From Phallus indusiatus (taxonomy: Eukaryota; Basidiomycota; Agaricomycetes; Phallales; Phallaceae), in assembly GCA_027605045.1 (NCBI GenBank), contig JAQFWX010000007.1, positions 744,001-808,000 of the forward strand: DNA of 64,000 nt, read 5' to 3'. Of the stretch, positions 10,290 through 20,329 are shown piece after piece; within the stretch, counting starts at the first letter, position 1, and each line of letters begins with the position of its first letter. The position numbers and the translations under genes are program-made. Below the pieces are notes generated by a model. That model had not been told where the DNA came from and searched no databases. It was given only the letters and a program-made list of their open reading frames with translations.

Positions 10290-11693
10290 TCATACTAGCG
10301 GACCTTCTTCCTCCCCCTCTTCTCCTTCGTCTCCGGAATCTTCCTTATCATCTTCCCCATCCTCTGCCCTTGCCTTACCCTTGCCCTTGTCAACGCTGGA
10401 TGCACCAGTGTTGACCCCTTCCGTACGCGCTGCTGCCTCCGCTTCTGCCCTCTCAAAAACGCGTTGGGCCGCTCTGATTTTCTCTTCCCTCAACCGCTCC
10501 TCTCTGTCCATAGCCTCGTGCTGTTGCCCTAAAGACAACAGCCTGGCGTCCCTCTCTACCGAAGGGGTGCCCCTGTAAATCGTTGGCGACTGGTATCGGG
10601 GTTGTGGTGTCGCCTGTCGAGAAGGCATATTCCTGGCTATAGTTGCGACCTCGAACGCCAAAGACGCCAAACCCTCGCGTTGGTCGCGCCCCGCGCGTTC
10701 GATCGCGTTGGCCACCAGAGTGAAGCCCGCCAGGATGGCTTGGGCAATCGGGCCTTCATCCTCGTCGCCGGAATCGTCCACTGTAGCCTTTGACGACGTC
10801 TTCCGCGCCTTGGATTTGTAAACCCGTTTGGGCTTGGGTTGGGTCGTCTGCTCCTTCTTCCTCTGCTCAGCCTTCGCCGCTTTTCGGATAACATTGTCGG
10901 GACAGGAGGTCTTGCCTTTCTTGCATTCGTAACAAACGGGGTCTTCTAGCGCGATCCCGACTTGATTGTGACAGGCCTTCTCCTTCCGAAAACAAGAATC
11001 GCACGGAGGGTGCCGTTCAGCACCCATTTTCGACGAAGCGGCGGCGGCGCTGTTTTGAGAAATCGAGGAAGGGCCCGACGTTTTTGTCTTTTTGGAAGGA
11101 GGCGGGAGCTCCTGGATATCGTCCTCATCGGAATCGTCGCCGTTCTCGTCGTCAGAAGGTTCCCGCGGACGTTTGGACGACGCTAGGGCCGATTTACCAA
11201 CGGACGAAACTGACTATTGACAGTCAGATCACGAGAAATCAAAAACCTAAAAAATACTCACCTTTGCTTTCTCAGGATTTTCCGCCCTGTATTTCTTCAT
11301 CATCTCAGCGCGAACGCGCTCTATTTCCCTCTGTTTTTCTTCCTCCTTTCTCTTCTTTTCCTCTTCCCTTCTCTTTTCCTCCTCCTCTCTCTTTCGCCTC
11401 TCCTCAGCCTCACGCGCCCGCCGCTCCTCCTCTTCTTTTTGTTTCCTTAGTTTTTCGGCCGCCAACGCAAGATATCTTGCCTCGTAATCCTTCTCGTATT
11501 TCGATTGGAATAGTTCCACGTAGTCGCGGTCGTCGTCAGCGTGGACTGGTCGAAACGTCGCCTGAACTTCGTCTTGATCAGGCAGAAGGAACAGACGCCC
11601 ATTTGCAAGGGCCCAGTCGACTCGTTGTTCTGGCGTTAAAGAAACGCCCTTGAGGATGTTAGCATCGGTGATAAAGTGGCGGGAGGACGACAT
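10290..11693 (-). CDS. Antisense Zn2Cys6 coiled-coil protein carried inside element B, 451 aa
   Basis: Two exons on the strand opposite to gag-pol: 11693-11262 (144 codons) and 11213-10290 (308 codons with stop). They are joined by a 48-nt phase-0 intron with donor GTGAGT, branch CTGAC and acceptor AATAG. The joined frame has no stop. Residues 1-75 are MSSSRHFITDANILKGVSLT... Residues about 78-140 form a very charged Glu/Lys/Arg coiled coil. Residues 215-248 are C-x2-C-x6-C-x12-C-x2-C-x6-C, the exact spacing of a fungal Zn(II)2Cys6 cluster (CDSCFRKEKAC first half, CYECKKGKTSC second half). A Lys-rich stretch, a second coiled coil (about 390-425) and an acidic tail follow. It converges with pol. 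It could be a nuclear DNA-binding regulator or a chaperone-like accessory factor. Function is inference. Confidence 0.8.
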
Positions 11694-11879
11694 GGATAGA
11701 ATATAGACAAAAGTCGTTAAAGAAAAGAGGTTTATGCTGGGTTGTGGTCAAAAGGAAAGAAGACCGCACTTTTTTCACCAAGTGCGTTTCAGGTTGACAC
11801 GATATGTCACAGTCACTTGTGACCGATAACTCGCGTCTCGCGTAACGCGTCACTTATCTAAATTTATCACGCGTCAACA

Positions 11880-11925
11880 CACGTGATCACAATATTTTTA
11901 TCCGTCACGTGTTTACACTCACGTG
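11880..11925. promoter_or_regulatory. Three CACGTG boxes upstream of the antisense gene
   Basis: CACGTG occurs at 11880-11885, 11906-11911 and 11920-11925, about 190-230 bp upstream of the antisense ATG and just before the 3' LTR. CACGTG is the classic bHLH (Pho4/Cbf1-type) site. A promoter role is inferred from position only. Confidence 0.4.
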
Positions 11926-11975
11926 ACCACTCGTTTAAACTCGGATATACGTAATGGACTCGGGGGCTCGTCCCT

Positions 11976-11988
11976 AAAGAGGGGATAC
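11976..11988 (+). promoter_or_regulatory. Polypurine tract, element B
   Basis: AAAGAGGGGATAC directly before the 3' LTR; the usual plus-strand primer position. Confidence 0.75.
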
Positions 11989-12853
11989 TGTCATGATCCG
12001 ATTCATGACATCACTTCCGGTAACGTTACGTAATCCATATCCGATCATTTACCGTTTATCTCCGTAATCTTATCTCGCTTATGTCACTCACGATATGACC
12101 TTCGCGTTCAGTCATCTCAATTTACCTCGCAACTCGAATAGAGACGTACCCGTCTCTCTTAACTCCTGGAACACCCGCGGAAAGCCCTTTCTAGAATATT
12201 CCACGCACGTTCCGGTTATGAGATCATAGATGACGAACGTAGGTCCATGTATGCACAGCACTTATCCCTGCATGCCTCATGGTCATCACATGAGACATCA
12301 TACCCTGCATATATTGATATTACTTACGAATCTCACGACTTGTTTGTATTTCTCAAGTTCGGAATCTATTTCGAACTGAGCTAGAATTATTTATCTGACG
12401 TGTATATAAACCCTAGCATACACGTAGATAGTTCTTCAGACTTAATATCGAACGTAGTTCGATATCTCTATAAAAACTCTCTTTTCTCTACTCTCTTCAT
12501 CATTGAACGTCGAGATCGTTCCGAGACTTGCAGCGACGGAAGCCATCCGTCGTTGCCGAGAGTTACATCTCAAAGCTTTCTTCATTATCGTTGAGCTTGA
12601 TATCATTCAATACGAGATACAGCTCGCGACTCTCGAAGCTCGGAACGCACATATCCGTAACGTCCTTGACGAACTCGACGCTCGTGACGAACGTCAGGAC
12701 AAATCCTAAAGAAGACTGTCGTGGCACAACCTCTTATAGGTTGAGGCCAAGTCCTGACTATCGTCAACCAACGGTGACGGTTAACAGTGTTATATTCAGC
12801 GACTAAAGTATATTATAGTATCTATAACCGTTCCCGGATATCGGTACTTGACA
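11989..12853 (+). repeat. 3' LTR of element B
   Basis: 865 bp, nearly identical to 3431-4297. The visible differences are a T/C change near 12103 and loss of two bases near 12520. Confidence 0.95.
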
Positions 12854-13190
12854 TAACTACTCACCTAGAGGGAGGGGATCCTAAGAGAACAAGCTTAGGG
12901 ACCCTCACTCTAGGGACAGCGACTATATACATGAAAAACGATAACGCGGCGTGCGGCCCTGACACAGCTAAGTGCTAGGCGCCCGAACCGAGCCTAAGCG
13001 ACGTGATGTCACGGGCATCACACCAGGTACGAGCGTGCAACGCGCGCGAGTAGAGAAAGTGAAATAGAGACAGAACAAACAAACGGAAGGTGGAAGTGAT
13101 GGACGGGAAATGTAAATGGAATAGAAATAAACATATGTCGACGATAATAAATAAGGAAAAATGAAGGGACGCGGTAGCGTACCCTGACAA

Positions 13191-13943
13191 GCTGGCCCAT
13201 TGCAGGTTAAAAAGTCTTGAGTTTGGGATTAGGAGTTGAAGTTTTCATCGTAATGTGTCGTGAATTTATGTCGCTCGGCATAGATCACTCGGTGTTTATA
13301 GACATTGACATCGGATATATTCCCAGAATGTAGGTATGTGCGACGGGCTTTACCAAAAAGCAGCGTTTCATGCGGCGATTTAATATTTTTTTTGACTGTA
13401 TAGGCTTTTCTTCTCCCATAACTCGCGTGTTTCTGGTGTTTCTCCACAAGAGGACAACGAAGAGATTTCATTCGCGCTCCAAGTAGTGAACAGGCACACA
13501 GTGCGACTACGCCTGTCGGCGCTGCATGCTTAGGTGCTAGATCGAACTTTCGTTTATTTACATGCGGTTTCAGCCTTAACCGAGCGATGGGAAGACAGAG
13601 GCATGTTTTCGTGTTCGCGCTCCTAAGGAAGTCGTGCAGTGTGTAGAAGCACTGCCAGTTTATTGATAAAACATTACAACAGGGAAAAACATCAAGGATT
13701 GTGTTGGCCCTTCAAGGACGAATTCATGCATGAGACGCAACCGCCGGATGGAAATTTTGATATGTCAATTTCAGATAAGTTGATGGATCTGTGAATGCTT
13801 CATGTCATGATAACCCCAAGATCTGTCACGGAAACAGTATCATTGGTTGGGTGTTGAGCTCGCGAGCAAACGATGTGTATTTCACGTGTCTAGACGAAGG
13901 AATAACAGTTTAATACCAGTTTAGCAGAATATCTTACATAGAG
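13191..13943. other. Intergenic, nothing recognised
   Basis: Only short frames with no recognisable product. Holds the presumed promoter of the gene at 13944. Confidence 0.4.
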
Positions 13944-15365
13944 ATGTCAAACGATGTATCTAGGGCTAAAACTATTGGTTTCAGTTTTGGCATATTCCAA
14001 GAGTCGTCTCAGCCATACAGGATCGCACTTGCCCCAAGACCGGGTCCCAAGTGTTATAGCTCTCGCTTCGTATACCAGGAGTTTGCTCAGCATCTAGGTC
14101 GCTCACTTCAGCCTAGAAGATTAACTGAAGGCACCACAGAAATTGGCATACCTCACTTTACAACTGTGTACGTAGGTGTGCTCAATACCAGGGCGTTTGG
14201 ATTAGTCCTGAAGAAACGAGAGGAATCAGTCTCATCTTTCTGTGGCGGAAAAGGACAGAAGGACCAACCAAACTCTGAGTACGGTAGTATAACGACAACT
14301 ACCCATGAAGAGAATACGGTGTCAGTCTTATCGAAAAGAATTGGCATGTCGAAAACACGACAAAATGATGAACTGAACATGCAACCAAAGAGCAACCATG
14401 AGTCTTTCAATGAGAACACATTAAATCCCGGTATGCATCGTCCAGAGGTAAAACTGCTCCATATAGAAGAACCGCGCGTACCAGGGAAAGACATATTTAA
14501 GCTGCAATATCGTCTAAATGACAATACTACTGCATTCTTTAGGGTGAAAGACACATTGAGGAAGATCTTGCATAAAAGAAACGCACCACCAAAGTGTCTG
14601 GATAAAGAGATGAATCTGACAAGCTTTACATCAGAGCCACGCGAAAAGAACCCAACAGAAGTGATACCTACGTTTGGGAAATCCAAGCGGAACCTTCAGC
14701 GGGAGGAGGATACTGCAATTTCCGTGATAATAAATAAGTCGTTGAGGAGGATTCTGTGTGCAGACACATTAGAAAGAATACCTATGTTCACAAAGTCAAG
14801 GCAAGGAGGAAGGGCGACGAAAGGATTACTCGCTTGCTGGATCCTCTTTATGCCTATTCTGCCCCTGTTTGCTCTCTTTATCAGCATCTATTATGGTCCT
14901 CCGCGAGCATCTCAGGAAGAATACCACAGGTTGGAAAGGTCTTGCAAAGGCAAAGATGAGTTAGCTTGTGGCTCGGCACTTCAGATTGAGCCCACCTTGC
15001 TGTACACCGTTCGACGCCTGATGTTATCTCGAGATCTTCACGAAGAGATGAAACGAAGCCTAATGAAAACCCATGTAAAGGAAAGTCATGTCTTTGAGTC
15101 CAGCGCTGTTCAATGCAAGACTTCCCAGCTAGCACATACCGGGAAATCAACCATTGGACTTGTTTACACTGCATCTAGTATCCTATCCGACACGAAAAGA
15201 CATTGTTCGGTAGAAAGTGTTGCACGGAAAAGGGCGATTGATGATTTAAAGAAGTTGGTGCTCAAGAAAGATGTGCTTGAGCAACATTCAGAGGAGTCAG
15301 ATAAGAGAAGTTACTCAACGCTAACAGAAAACTATTTCGCATTCCGAAACTTTGGCTCTAAGTGA
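13944..15365 (+). CDS. Unknown single-exon protein, 473 aa, one membrane segment
   Basis: A long open frame from ATG 13944 (MSNDVSRAKTIGFSFG) to TGA at 15363, with no intron needed. The sequence is basic and polar, with many Lys, Arg and Ser. There is one clear hydrophobic segment at about residues 294-318 (GLLACWILFMPILPLFALF), so a single-pass membrane protein is possible. No catalytic motif, repeat or known domain was recognised. Its length among short shadow frames argues that it is real. It may be a lineage-specific gene or the relic of a mobile element. It lies between transposon blocks. Confidence 0.55.
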   Translation: MSNDVSRAKTIGFSFGIFQESSQPYRIALAPRPGPKCYSSRFVYQEFAQHLGRSLQPRRLTEGTTEIGIPHFTTVYVGVLNTRAFGLVLKKREESVSSFCGGKGQKDQPNSEYGSITTTTHEENTVSVLSKRIGMSKTRQNDELNMQPKSNHESFNENTLNPGMHRPEVKLLHIEEPRVPGKDIFKLQYRLNDNTTAFFRVKDTLRKILHKRNAPPKCLDKEMNLTSFTSEPREKNPTEVIPTFGKSKRNLQREEDTAISVIINKSLRRILCADTLERIPMFTKSRQGGRATKGLLACWILFMPILPLFALFISIYYGPPRASQEEYHRLERSCKGKDELACGSALQIEPTLLYTVRRLMLSRDLHEEMKRSLMKTHVKESHVFESSAVQCKTSQLAHTGKSTIGLVYTASSILSDTKRHCSVESVARKRAIDDLKKLVLKKDVLEQHSEESDKRSYSTLTENYFAFRNFGSK

Positions 15366-15421
15366 GTGTCATGAAGCAAATATTTCAATTCGTTAGGAGG
15401 AACCAGAAATGAAATCCATGA

Positions 15422-15802
15422 CTAAGCTGGGAAACTTGCCAAGGACAATAAATGATTCATAATGTGGTGCTTTTGTGAGACTGTAAGGATGGCAAAATGA
15501 GAATACGATACTGTTGAATAATTATGGTCTCGTTTTTTTCGAGAAAAACTGTGGTTAGCTTCATGACTGATAGCAAATGAGTTGGCTTTATTGCCTGGCA
15601 TATTCAAATTGGTTTTATTGCCTGACATATTTAAATTGGCTTTTCTGCCGATAATATGAGGTTGTATATTATAGTGAGATATCACAAATCTGTTGAGAAA
15701 GTAAGCCCTAATTCTCATACAGATGAGACAAAAATTAAAAGACCAACCTGCGACGAGAGTTACAGTGGAAAGTCGAAATACTTTTTTTATGAAGTCATTC
15801 AT
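15422..15802 (-). CDS. Possible small protein, 126 aa, over a tandem repeat
   Basis: ATG at 15802 to a stop at 15422. The middle has three short repeats (ANLNMSGNK, TNLNMPGNK, ANSF) that follow from a 27-bp DNA repeat. A hydrophobic patch lies near residues 12-30. No homology recognised; it may be a chance frame. Confidence 0.25.
   Translation of the reverse strand: MNDFIKKVFRLSTVTLVAGWSFNFCLICMRIRAYFLNRFVISHYNIQPHIIGRKANLNMSGNKTNLNMPGNKANSFAISHEANHSFSRKKRDHNYSTVSYSHFAILTVSQKHHIMNHLLSLASFPA
15582..15649. repeat. 27-bp tandem repeat, 2.5 copies
   Basis: Units begin TTGGCTTTATTGCCTGGCAT, TTGGTTTTATTGCCTGACAT and TTGGCTTTTCTGCC, with a few substitutions. Confidence 0.75.
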
Positions 15803-16107
15803 GAATCATGATATCATAAATTGTTATGATGAAATAACATTATCTAATACAAGAAGATAAGTCACGTGATATACTTATATAATAAGCGGAACCTGTTCCT
15901 GAAAGGCTCACTTTCGAGCATTATAACACAAGAATTTGCAGATAAAATGCTGTCAAAAAAATTATTATAAATTCTTCATGAGGGAAACTCCTTACATCTA
16001 GAAAAAAAGATCTTGATTTGTTGTTTTAGGTCTACCCATTCTGACCGAAGGCATGTGATCCTGCAGCTTGGGCGCTTATCCCACTACACGAAAGAAATTT
16101 TACATAT

Positions 16108-16393
16108 TGTAACGGAACCAAAGACAAGCTTTGGTAATAAAACGACGACATGGTGTGCGGCCCTGACACAGCTAAGCGCCAGGTGCCCAAGCCGAACTTA
16201 AGTGATGTGATGTCACGGGCATCACACTGTGCATGAGCGCGCAACGCGCACGAGTAAAGAAGGTGAAATATAGACGAAGGGAATAAACAGAAGGTGGAAG
16301 TAATGTACGGGAAATATAAATGGGATAGAAATGAATATATACTGATGATAATAAATAAGGAAAAATGAGGGGATGCGGTAGCGTACCCTGACA
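16108..16393 (-). mobile_element. Diverged LTR family A copy
   Basis: Ends GATGCGGTAGCGTACCCTGACA at 16393 and contains GTGCGGCCCTGACACAGCTAAG, as in other reversed LTR A copies. The left part is short and altered (ACAAGCTTTGG remains of the self-primer region). No target duplication found. Confidence 0.7.
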
Positions 16394-16781
16394 GATAATG
16401 CGATGTAGGTGTTAAAAGTGGTTAAATCACCAGACAGTGGTTTGGCGATATTGATGTTCGCACTTTATAGTCAGTGAAGGCATACGTGTAACGTTTCGTT
16501 ACAGTTTACAATTAGCCCGGTTCTTACGGACTCACAACAAACAGTATAAAGCTGTATATTTGCAAGTGCAGGTAAGAAAGGCTGCCAGCGCCTTTACCGT
16601 TATGCGGTATTTACAGGTGTGACAGCACCTATGTACATTACATAATACTAGGTACTTGGGCGGATGACGATCGTCTGCATATAAATGTATATACGAATAC
16701 ATACTATGATTAATAGTAGTCCGCTGCTCATAGCGGAACTGTTACAATACGTACACAAACCATGATGCTTACTATCTCAAT
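16394..16781. other. Intergenic, nothing recognised
   Basis: Short frames only. Ends in ATCTCAAT, the target duplication of the MITE at 16782. Confidence 0.4.
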
Positions 16782-17656
16782 TAAGGCTGTTCACAGGTGC
16801 TTATGTAAGCCAAAATCGAAAATGTAGGAAAAAATAAAATATTTAGTACATTTTTTTCCTTTTTTGATTTGGAGCAAAATTAAGCTCTCTAGAAGCAAAA
16901 TAAAAAATTTGCACAAGTGCCTCCTCTGGTTCAAAAATAAAACCTGGGTACCTGCAGGTACCTGCAAAAAATTCAAGGTTGAAACCCACACCCTTGCATT
17001 TTCAAAGGGGTCCATACCTGCACCCTCGGGTTTTAAGTGAAATTAAACCTGCGGGTTTGGGTACCTGAACCCGCAGGTTTTGTGATGGGTACCCGGGTAT
17101 AGCTAGTGATGGGTTGGGTTCGGTCTGAAACCGCAAAAACTGGTTTGGTCTGGGTTTGGTCCGGTTTGAAACCGGTTTGGGAACCGAACCCAAACTGCGA
17201 TCCTCGAGAAACACGAACCAGTCTGAAACCGGTCTGACTGGGTCACTAAAGCCAAGGATTATTCACTGTTTGTGACATAAAAAATCAGTCTCAAACCTAT
17301 AACTTGAGGATTGTTTTGCTCACAATTCCTTTCAGGTTGTCATTTCTAGGCTTTTCAGTGACTGGGAATTTGTCTACGGCTCCATGTGGTAGACGGAGGA
17401 GCATGCTGGACTTGTGCCGGACATTACTCATCGTGATTGCTAAGCATTAGCACCCAACAAGTGCTACATTTCCTTCCTCTTTCTAAACCACTGTCAAACC
17501 GGTTTCGAACCGGTTTGGAACTGGTTTCGGACTGAACTGGGATTGAACCGAACCGAAACCACGATGAGCCCTCAAGTACAAACCAGTCTCAAACCGAACC
17601 AGACCAGACCAAACCCAACCCATCACTAGGTATAGCCATACCTGTGAACAGCCTTA
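16782..17656. mobile_element. hAT-type MITE (TAAGGCTGTTCACAGGT ends), carrying a second MITE
   Basis: Terminal inverted repeats TAAGGCTGTTCACAGGT / ACCTGTGAACAGCCTTA are flanked by the 8-bp duplication ATCTCAAT (16774-16781, 17657-17664). The 8-bp duplication and YARNG-type end fit hAT transposons. The subterminal region has GGTACCTGCAGGTACCTG-type arrays. The core has AGCTCTCTAGAAGC and TTTATTTTG-like stretches shared with the MITEs at 25642, 29462 and 33606. No transposase. Own length is about 340 bp without the nested element. Confidence 0.88.
17104..17628. mobile_element. hAT-type MITE (TAGTGATGGGTTGGGTT ends), nested
   Basis: TAGTGATGGGTTGGGTT...AACCCAACCCATCACTA with the 8-bp duplication GGTATAGC (17096-17103, 17629-17636). 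Subterminal arrays of GGTTTGGTCTGGTT and GAAACCGG types. 525 bp, no coding. Its core differs from the other MITEs here. It jumped into the MITE at 16782. Confidence 0.9.
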
Positions 17657-17842
17657 ATCTCAATGTTGAATGTCCTAGATCTAAGCTGAAAGAGTACAAA
17701 CCATCCTCAGTAACCGACTTTGAATCGTGGCAAACTTCTGCTCCAGAAATTAATCCAGACACAAACGTTGACTTGGCGGAGTGCACCATGAGTAAGAAGC
17801 AAAAGGAGGCTTACGAAAAGATTTGTTAGGAATATGCCACTA

Positions 17843-18522
17843 TGTCAAGTACCGATACCCGGGAACAGTAACAGATACTATAATGTATTTTAGTCGCTGA
17901 ATATAATACCAATAACCGTCACCGTTGATCGACGATAGTCAGGACTTGGCCTCAACCTATAAGAGGTTGTGCCACGACAGTCTTCTTCAGGATTTGTCCT
18001 GACGTTCGTCACGAGCGTCGAGTTCGTCAAGGACGTTTCTGATATGTGCGTTCCGAGCTTCGAGAGCCGCAAGCTGTATCTCGTACTGAATGATATCAAG
18101 CTCGACAATAATGAAGAAAGCTTCAATATGTAGCTCTCGGCAATGACAGATGGCTTCCGTCGCTGCAAGTCTCGATGAATGATCTCGACGTTCAATGATG
18201 AATAGAAGAGAGTTGTTATAGAGATATCGAACTACGTTCGATATTAAGTCTGAAGAACTATCTACGAGTATGCTAGGGTTTATATACACGTCAGATAATT
18301 AATTCTAGCTCAGTTCGAAATAGATTCCGAACTAGAGAAATGTAAACAAGTCGTGAGATTCGTAAGTTACATCAATATATGCAGGGTATGATGTCTCATG
18401 TGATGAACATGAGGTGTGCAGGGATAAGAGCTGTGCATACATGGACCTACATTCGTCATCTATGATCTCATAACCGGAATGTGCATGGAATATTCTAGAA
18501 AGGTCTTTCCGCGGGTGTTCCA
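17843..18522 (-). repeat. Truncated LTR of the element B family
   Basis: About 680 bp matching the 3' part of LTR B in reverse (TGTCAAGTACCGATA... at the left end). It stops exactly where an LTR A begins at 18523, and the missing 5' part of LTR B is not found beyond that LTR. It carries the TATA and self-primer region. Confidence 0.88.
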
Positions 18523-18870
18523 TGTCAGGGTACGCTACCGCCGTCTCTCATTTTTCTATTTATTATCATCGGCATCATTTCATTCCTATTTCATTTATTG
18601 TTTCCATATTTTACTTTTACTTTCCGTTCCCTTGTTCTGTCTCTATTTCACTTTCTCTACTCGCGCGCGTCGCACGCTCGTACCCGGCATGATGCCCGTG
18701 ACATCACATCGCTTAGGTTCAGCTTGGGCACCTGGCACTTAGCTGTACCTAGAGTGAGGGTCCCTAAGCTTGTTCTCTTAGGATCCCCTCCCTCTAGGTG
18801 AGTAGTATAGTTCTTCCAATATATTTACTTAGGATCCCCTCCCTCTAGTGTGAGCCGAGTAGCCCTAACA
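18523..18870 (+). mobile_element. LTR family A, 348 bp variant
   Basis: TGTCAGGGTACGCTACCGC...GAGTAGCCCTAACA. It lacks the roughly 52-bp segment holding TATATA that the element A LTRs have, but has a second GGATCCCCTCCCTCTAG unit. Flanks (TTCCA / GTAAG) do not match, so one side was rearranged. Confidence 0.85.
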
Positions 18871-19701
18871 GTAAGAATCTATTTGGGCTGAGATTAGAAA
18901 ATCTTAAATTAAACCAGAATCTGATGGATCCCTTACTGCGGAGGTTGATGATACCACCGCAAAGTTCAGGTGAACTATATGCCTTGTGAGCTTTCGGCAT
19001 GATTTTTCCTTTCCTTCTCTTGAAATTAATGCTGATAATATGTCAGAAACCTAAATAAAATTATGTTCATCCTCCCTTTGTGCATATATTCTAGTTGTGC
19101 CAGATAACGTACCGGCTCTTTCGCATCATCTTGATCACATGTCAATGGCGTAGGCTGTTCGCATCAGGATTTAATAGTAGGCGCAGTGATAAGTGATATA
19201 AAATTGAGTAACCAGCTTGGAGATATGAAAAACGCGAGAAGTCTGGTGTGATCCATTTAAAACCTCGAGAATGTCAGGGTACGTCCCAGGCTCACGGTCA
19301 TTCTAGTATATTAGCGTAGTATAGTATAACCTACTTAGATGCCTACGTGCTCTATGTCGGTCATACGGTACCCGGTATACCAGTCCGTACTTGTCCTCGC
19401 GTATTCTCCCGAACTCTCCCCGTTTCTCCGTTCGCTTCATTCTGTCATATCTCCCTCTTTCTCTACGTCATCCGTATGTCCTCGACTACCACTTTCCCTA
19501 TTGGTAGATAATGCACCTGATAGCTATTGGTTAGAGATAGCGTAATCATGTATATATACAACTGTGCGCGCATGTGTAGTTCCTTGCGCTATTATAGACT
19601 GGGTTACTGGGTTATAGTAGCAGTCTGATCCTTAAGTCTAATCGCTGAACGATCGTGCCCTAACAGAGAAGTTTAAATCGCTATAATAATTGGTTGACAT
19701 A
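18871..19701 (-). pseudogene. Cytochrome P450 pseudogene, distal part
   Basis: Reversed reading of 18941-18990 gives LTRHIVHLNFAVVSSTS, resembling the P450 I-helix region (typically NFAAIHTSS in this fungal group). About 19040-19130 gives a matching upstream stretch (DDAKEPVRYLAQLEY). Frame breaks and stops are present. It continues the gene whose 5' half is at 28258-29257. The two halves are separated by LTR D, and this half is further split by solo LTR C. The heme-binding end is not found, so the gene is dead. Confidence 0.5.
19272..19665. mobile_element. Solo LTR, family C
   Basis: TGTCAGGGTACGTCCCAGG...CGTGCCCTAACA, 394 bp, with 5-bp duplication GAGAA (19267-19271, 19666-19670). The ends resemble LTR A but the interior differs, so this is a related subfamily. 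No coding. Confidence 0.85.
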
Positions 19702-20329
19702 TGTCACGACCCTCGTGCCACCCGATCCTATTCCAGACCTCTCCAAGGTCCGGTGTCCAAATCTCGTCCATATCTGTCATGTCCACAAAGTCCGAATGTC
19801 AGTACTTGTCCAATAGTGCATAGTCCGTTATTCTGTCCACGTCTGGCAAGTCCGAGGTCTGGACTTCGTCCAGACTAGGACATTTCCTTATGGGGACATT
19901 CTGTCTGGAGCATTAGAAATCAAGTGCCAGATATGTTTCTGGTGCTGTGCAACTAGTCTCCTTTTAGTTATATCTCCTTTAGTTCTAGTAGTCTAGCTTT
20001 TTGTATTTAAAGCCCCCAGACTTTGTCTGGGGCTCCCCAGTCTGAATATCAAGTCATATTCAAGTCTATTTTAAGTCTAGCCCCAGTTAAACTCTTTATA
20101 ATCAAATCTTCTCTTATCTATCTTGTCTAAAGTCCACTCCCAGTACTTGTCCGGACCTTCCCGGACTACGTCTGGGCTGTCTCGGACTTCTAGTCTGAAA
20201 TTAAGGGATATCCAGGGTTGATTGAGTCAGCACAGCACATAAGCTGAAGCCAAGTCTGTCATGTATCTAGGGCACTTTTACCCAGCTCAGCAAAAACAAG
20301 TCAAAAGGCACAGCCACTAAATCCAAAAA

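Larger units (their letters stand above)
3431..12853 (+). mobile_element. Element B: complete Ty3 chromovirus with an antisense extra gene
   Basis: Bounded by LTRs of 867 bp (3431-4297) and 865 bp (11989-12853), with target duplication TAACT at 3426-3430 and 12854-12858. The LTRs differ by one base change and a 2-bp gap that I could see, so insertion is recent. Order: LTR, self-priming site, gag, pol (protease, reverse transcriptase, RNase H, integrase, chromodomain), then a convergent antisense two-exon gene, polypurine tract, LTR. It is 9.4 kb, longer than element A (about 6.1 kb without its MITE), and the extra gene explains part of the difference. Confidence 0.95.
3362..13190 (-). mobile_element. 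Solo LTR family A (about 400 bp), split by element B
   Basis: The left part is 3362-3430 (TGTTAGGGCTACTCAGC...TAACT). The right part is 12859-13190 (ACTCACC...TACCCTGACA). Together they form one reversed LTR A flanked by the 5-bp duplication AGCTG (3357-3361 and 13191-13195). Element B sits inside with its own duplication TAACT. This is the longest LTR A variant here, with both the TATATA segment and a duplicated GGGATCCTAAGAG segment. Confidence 0.88.

Noticed and set aside
10261..11653. Plus-strand frames (Ser/Pro-rich 105 aa; 189 aa) after pol, as a sense-strand third ORF
   Set aside because: They are antisense shadows of the coiled coil and acidic regions of the minus-strand gene, which has the Zn2Cys6 motif and a clean intron.
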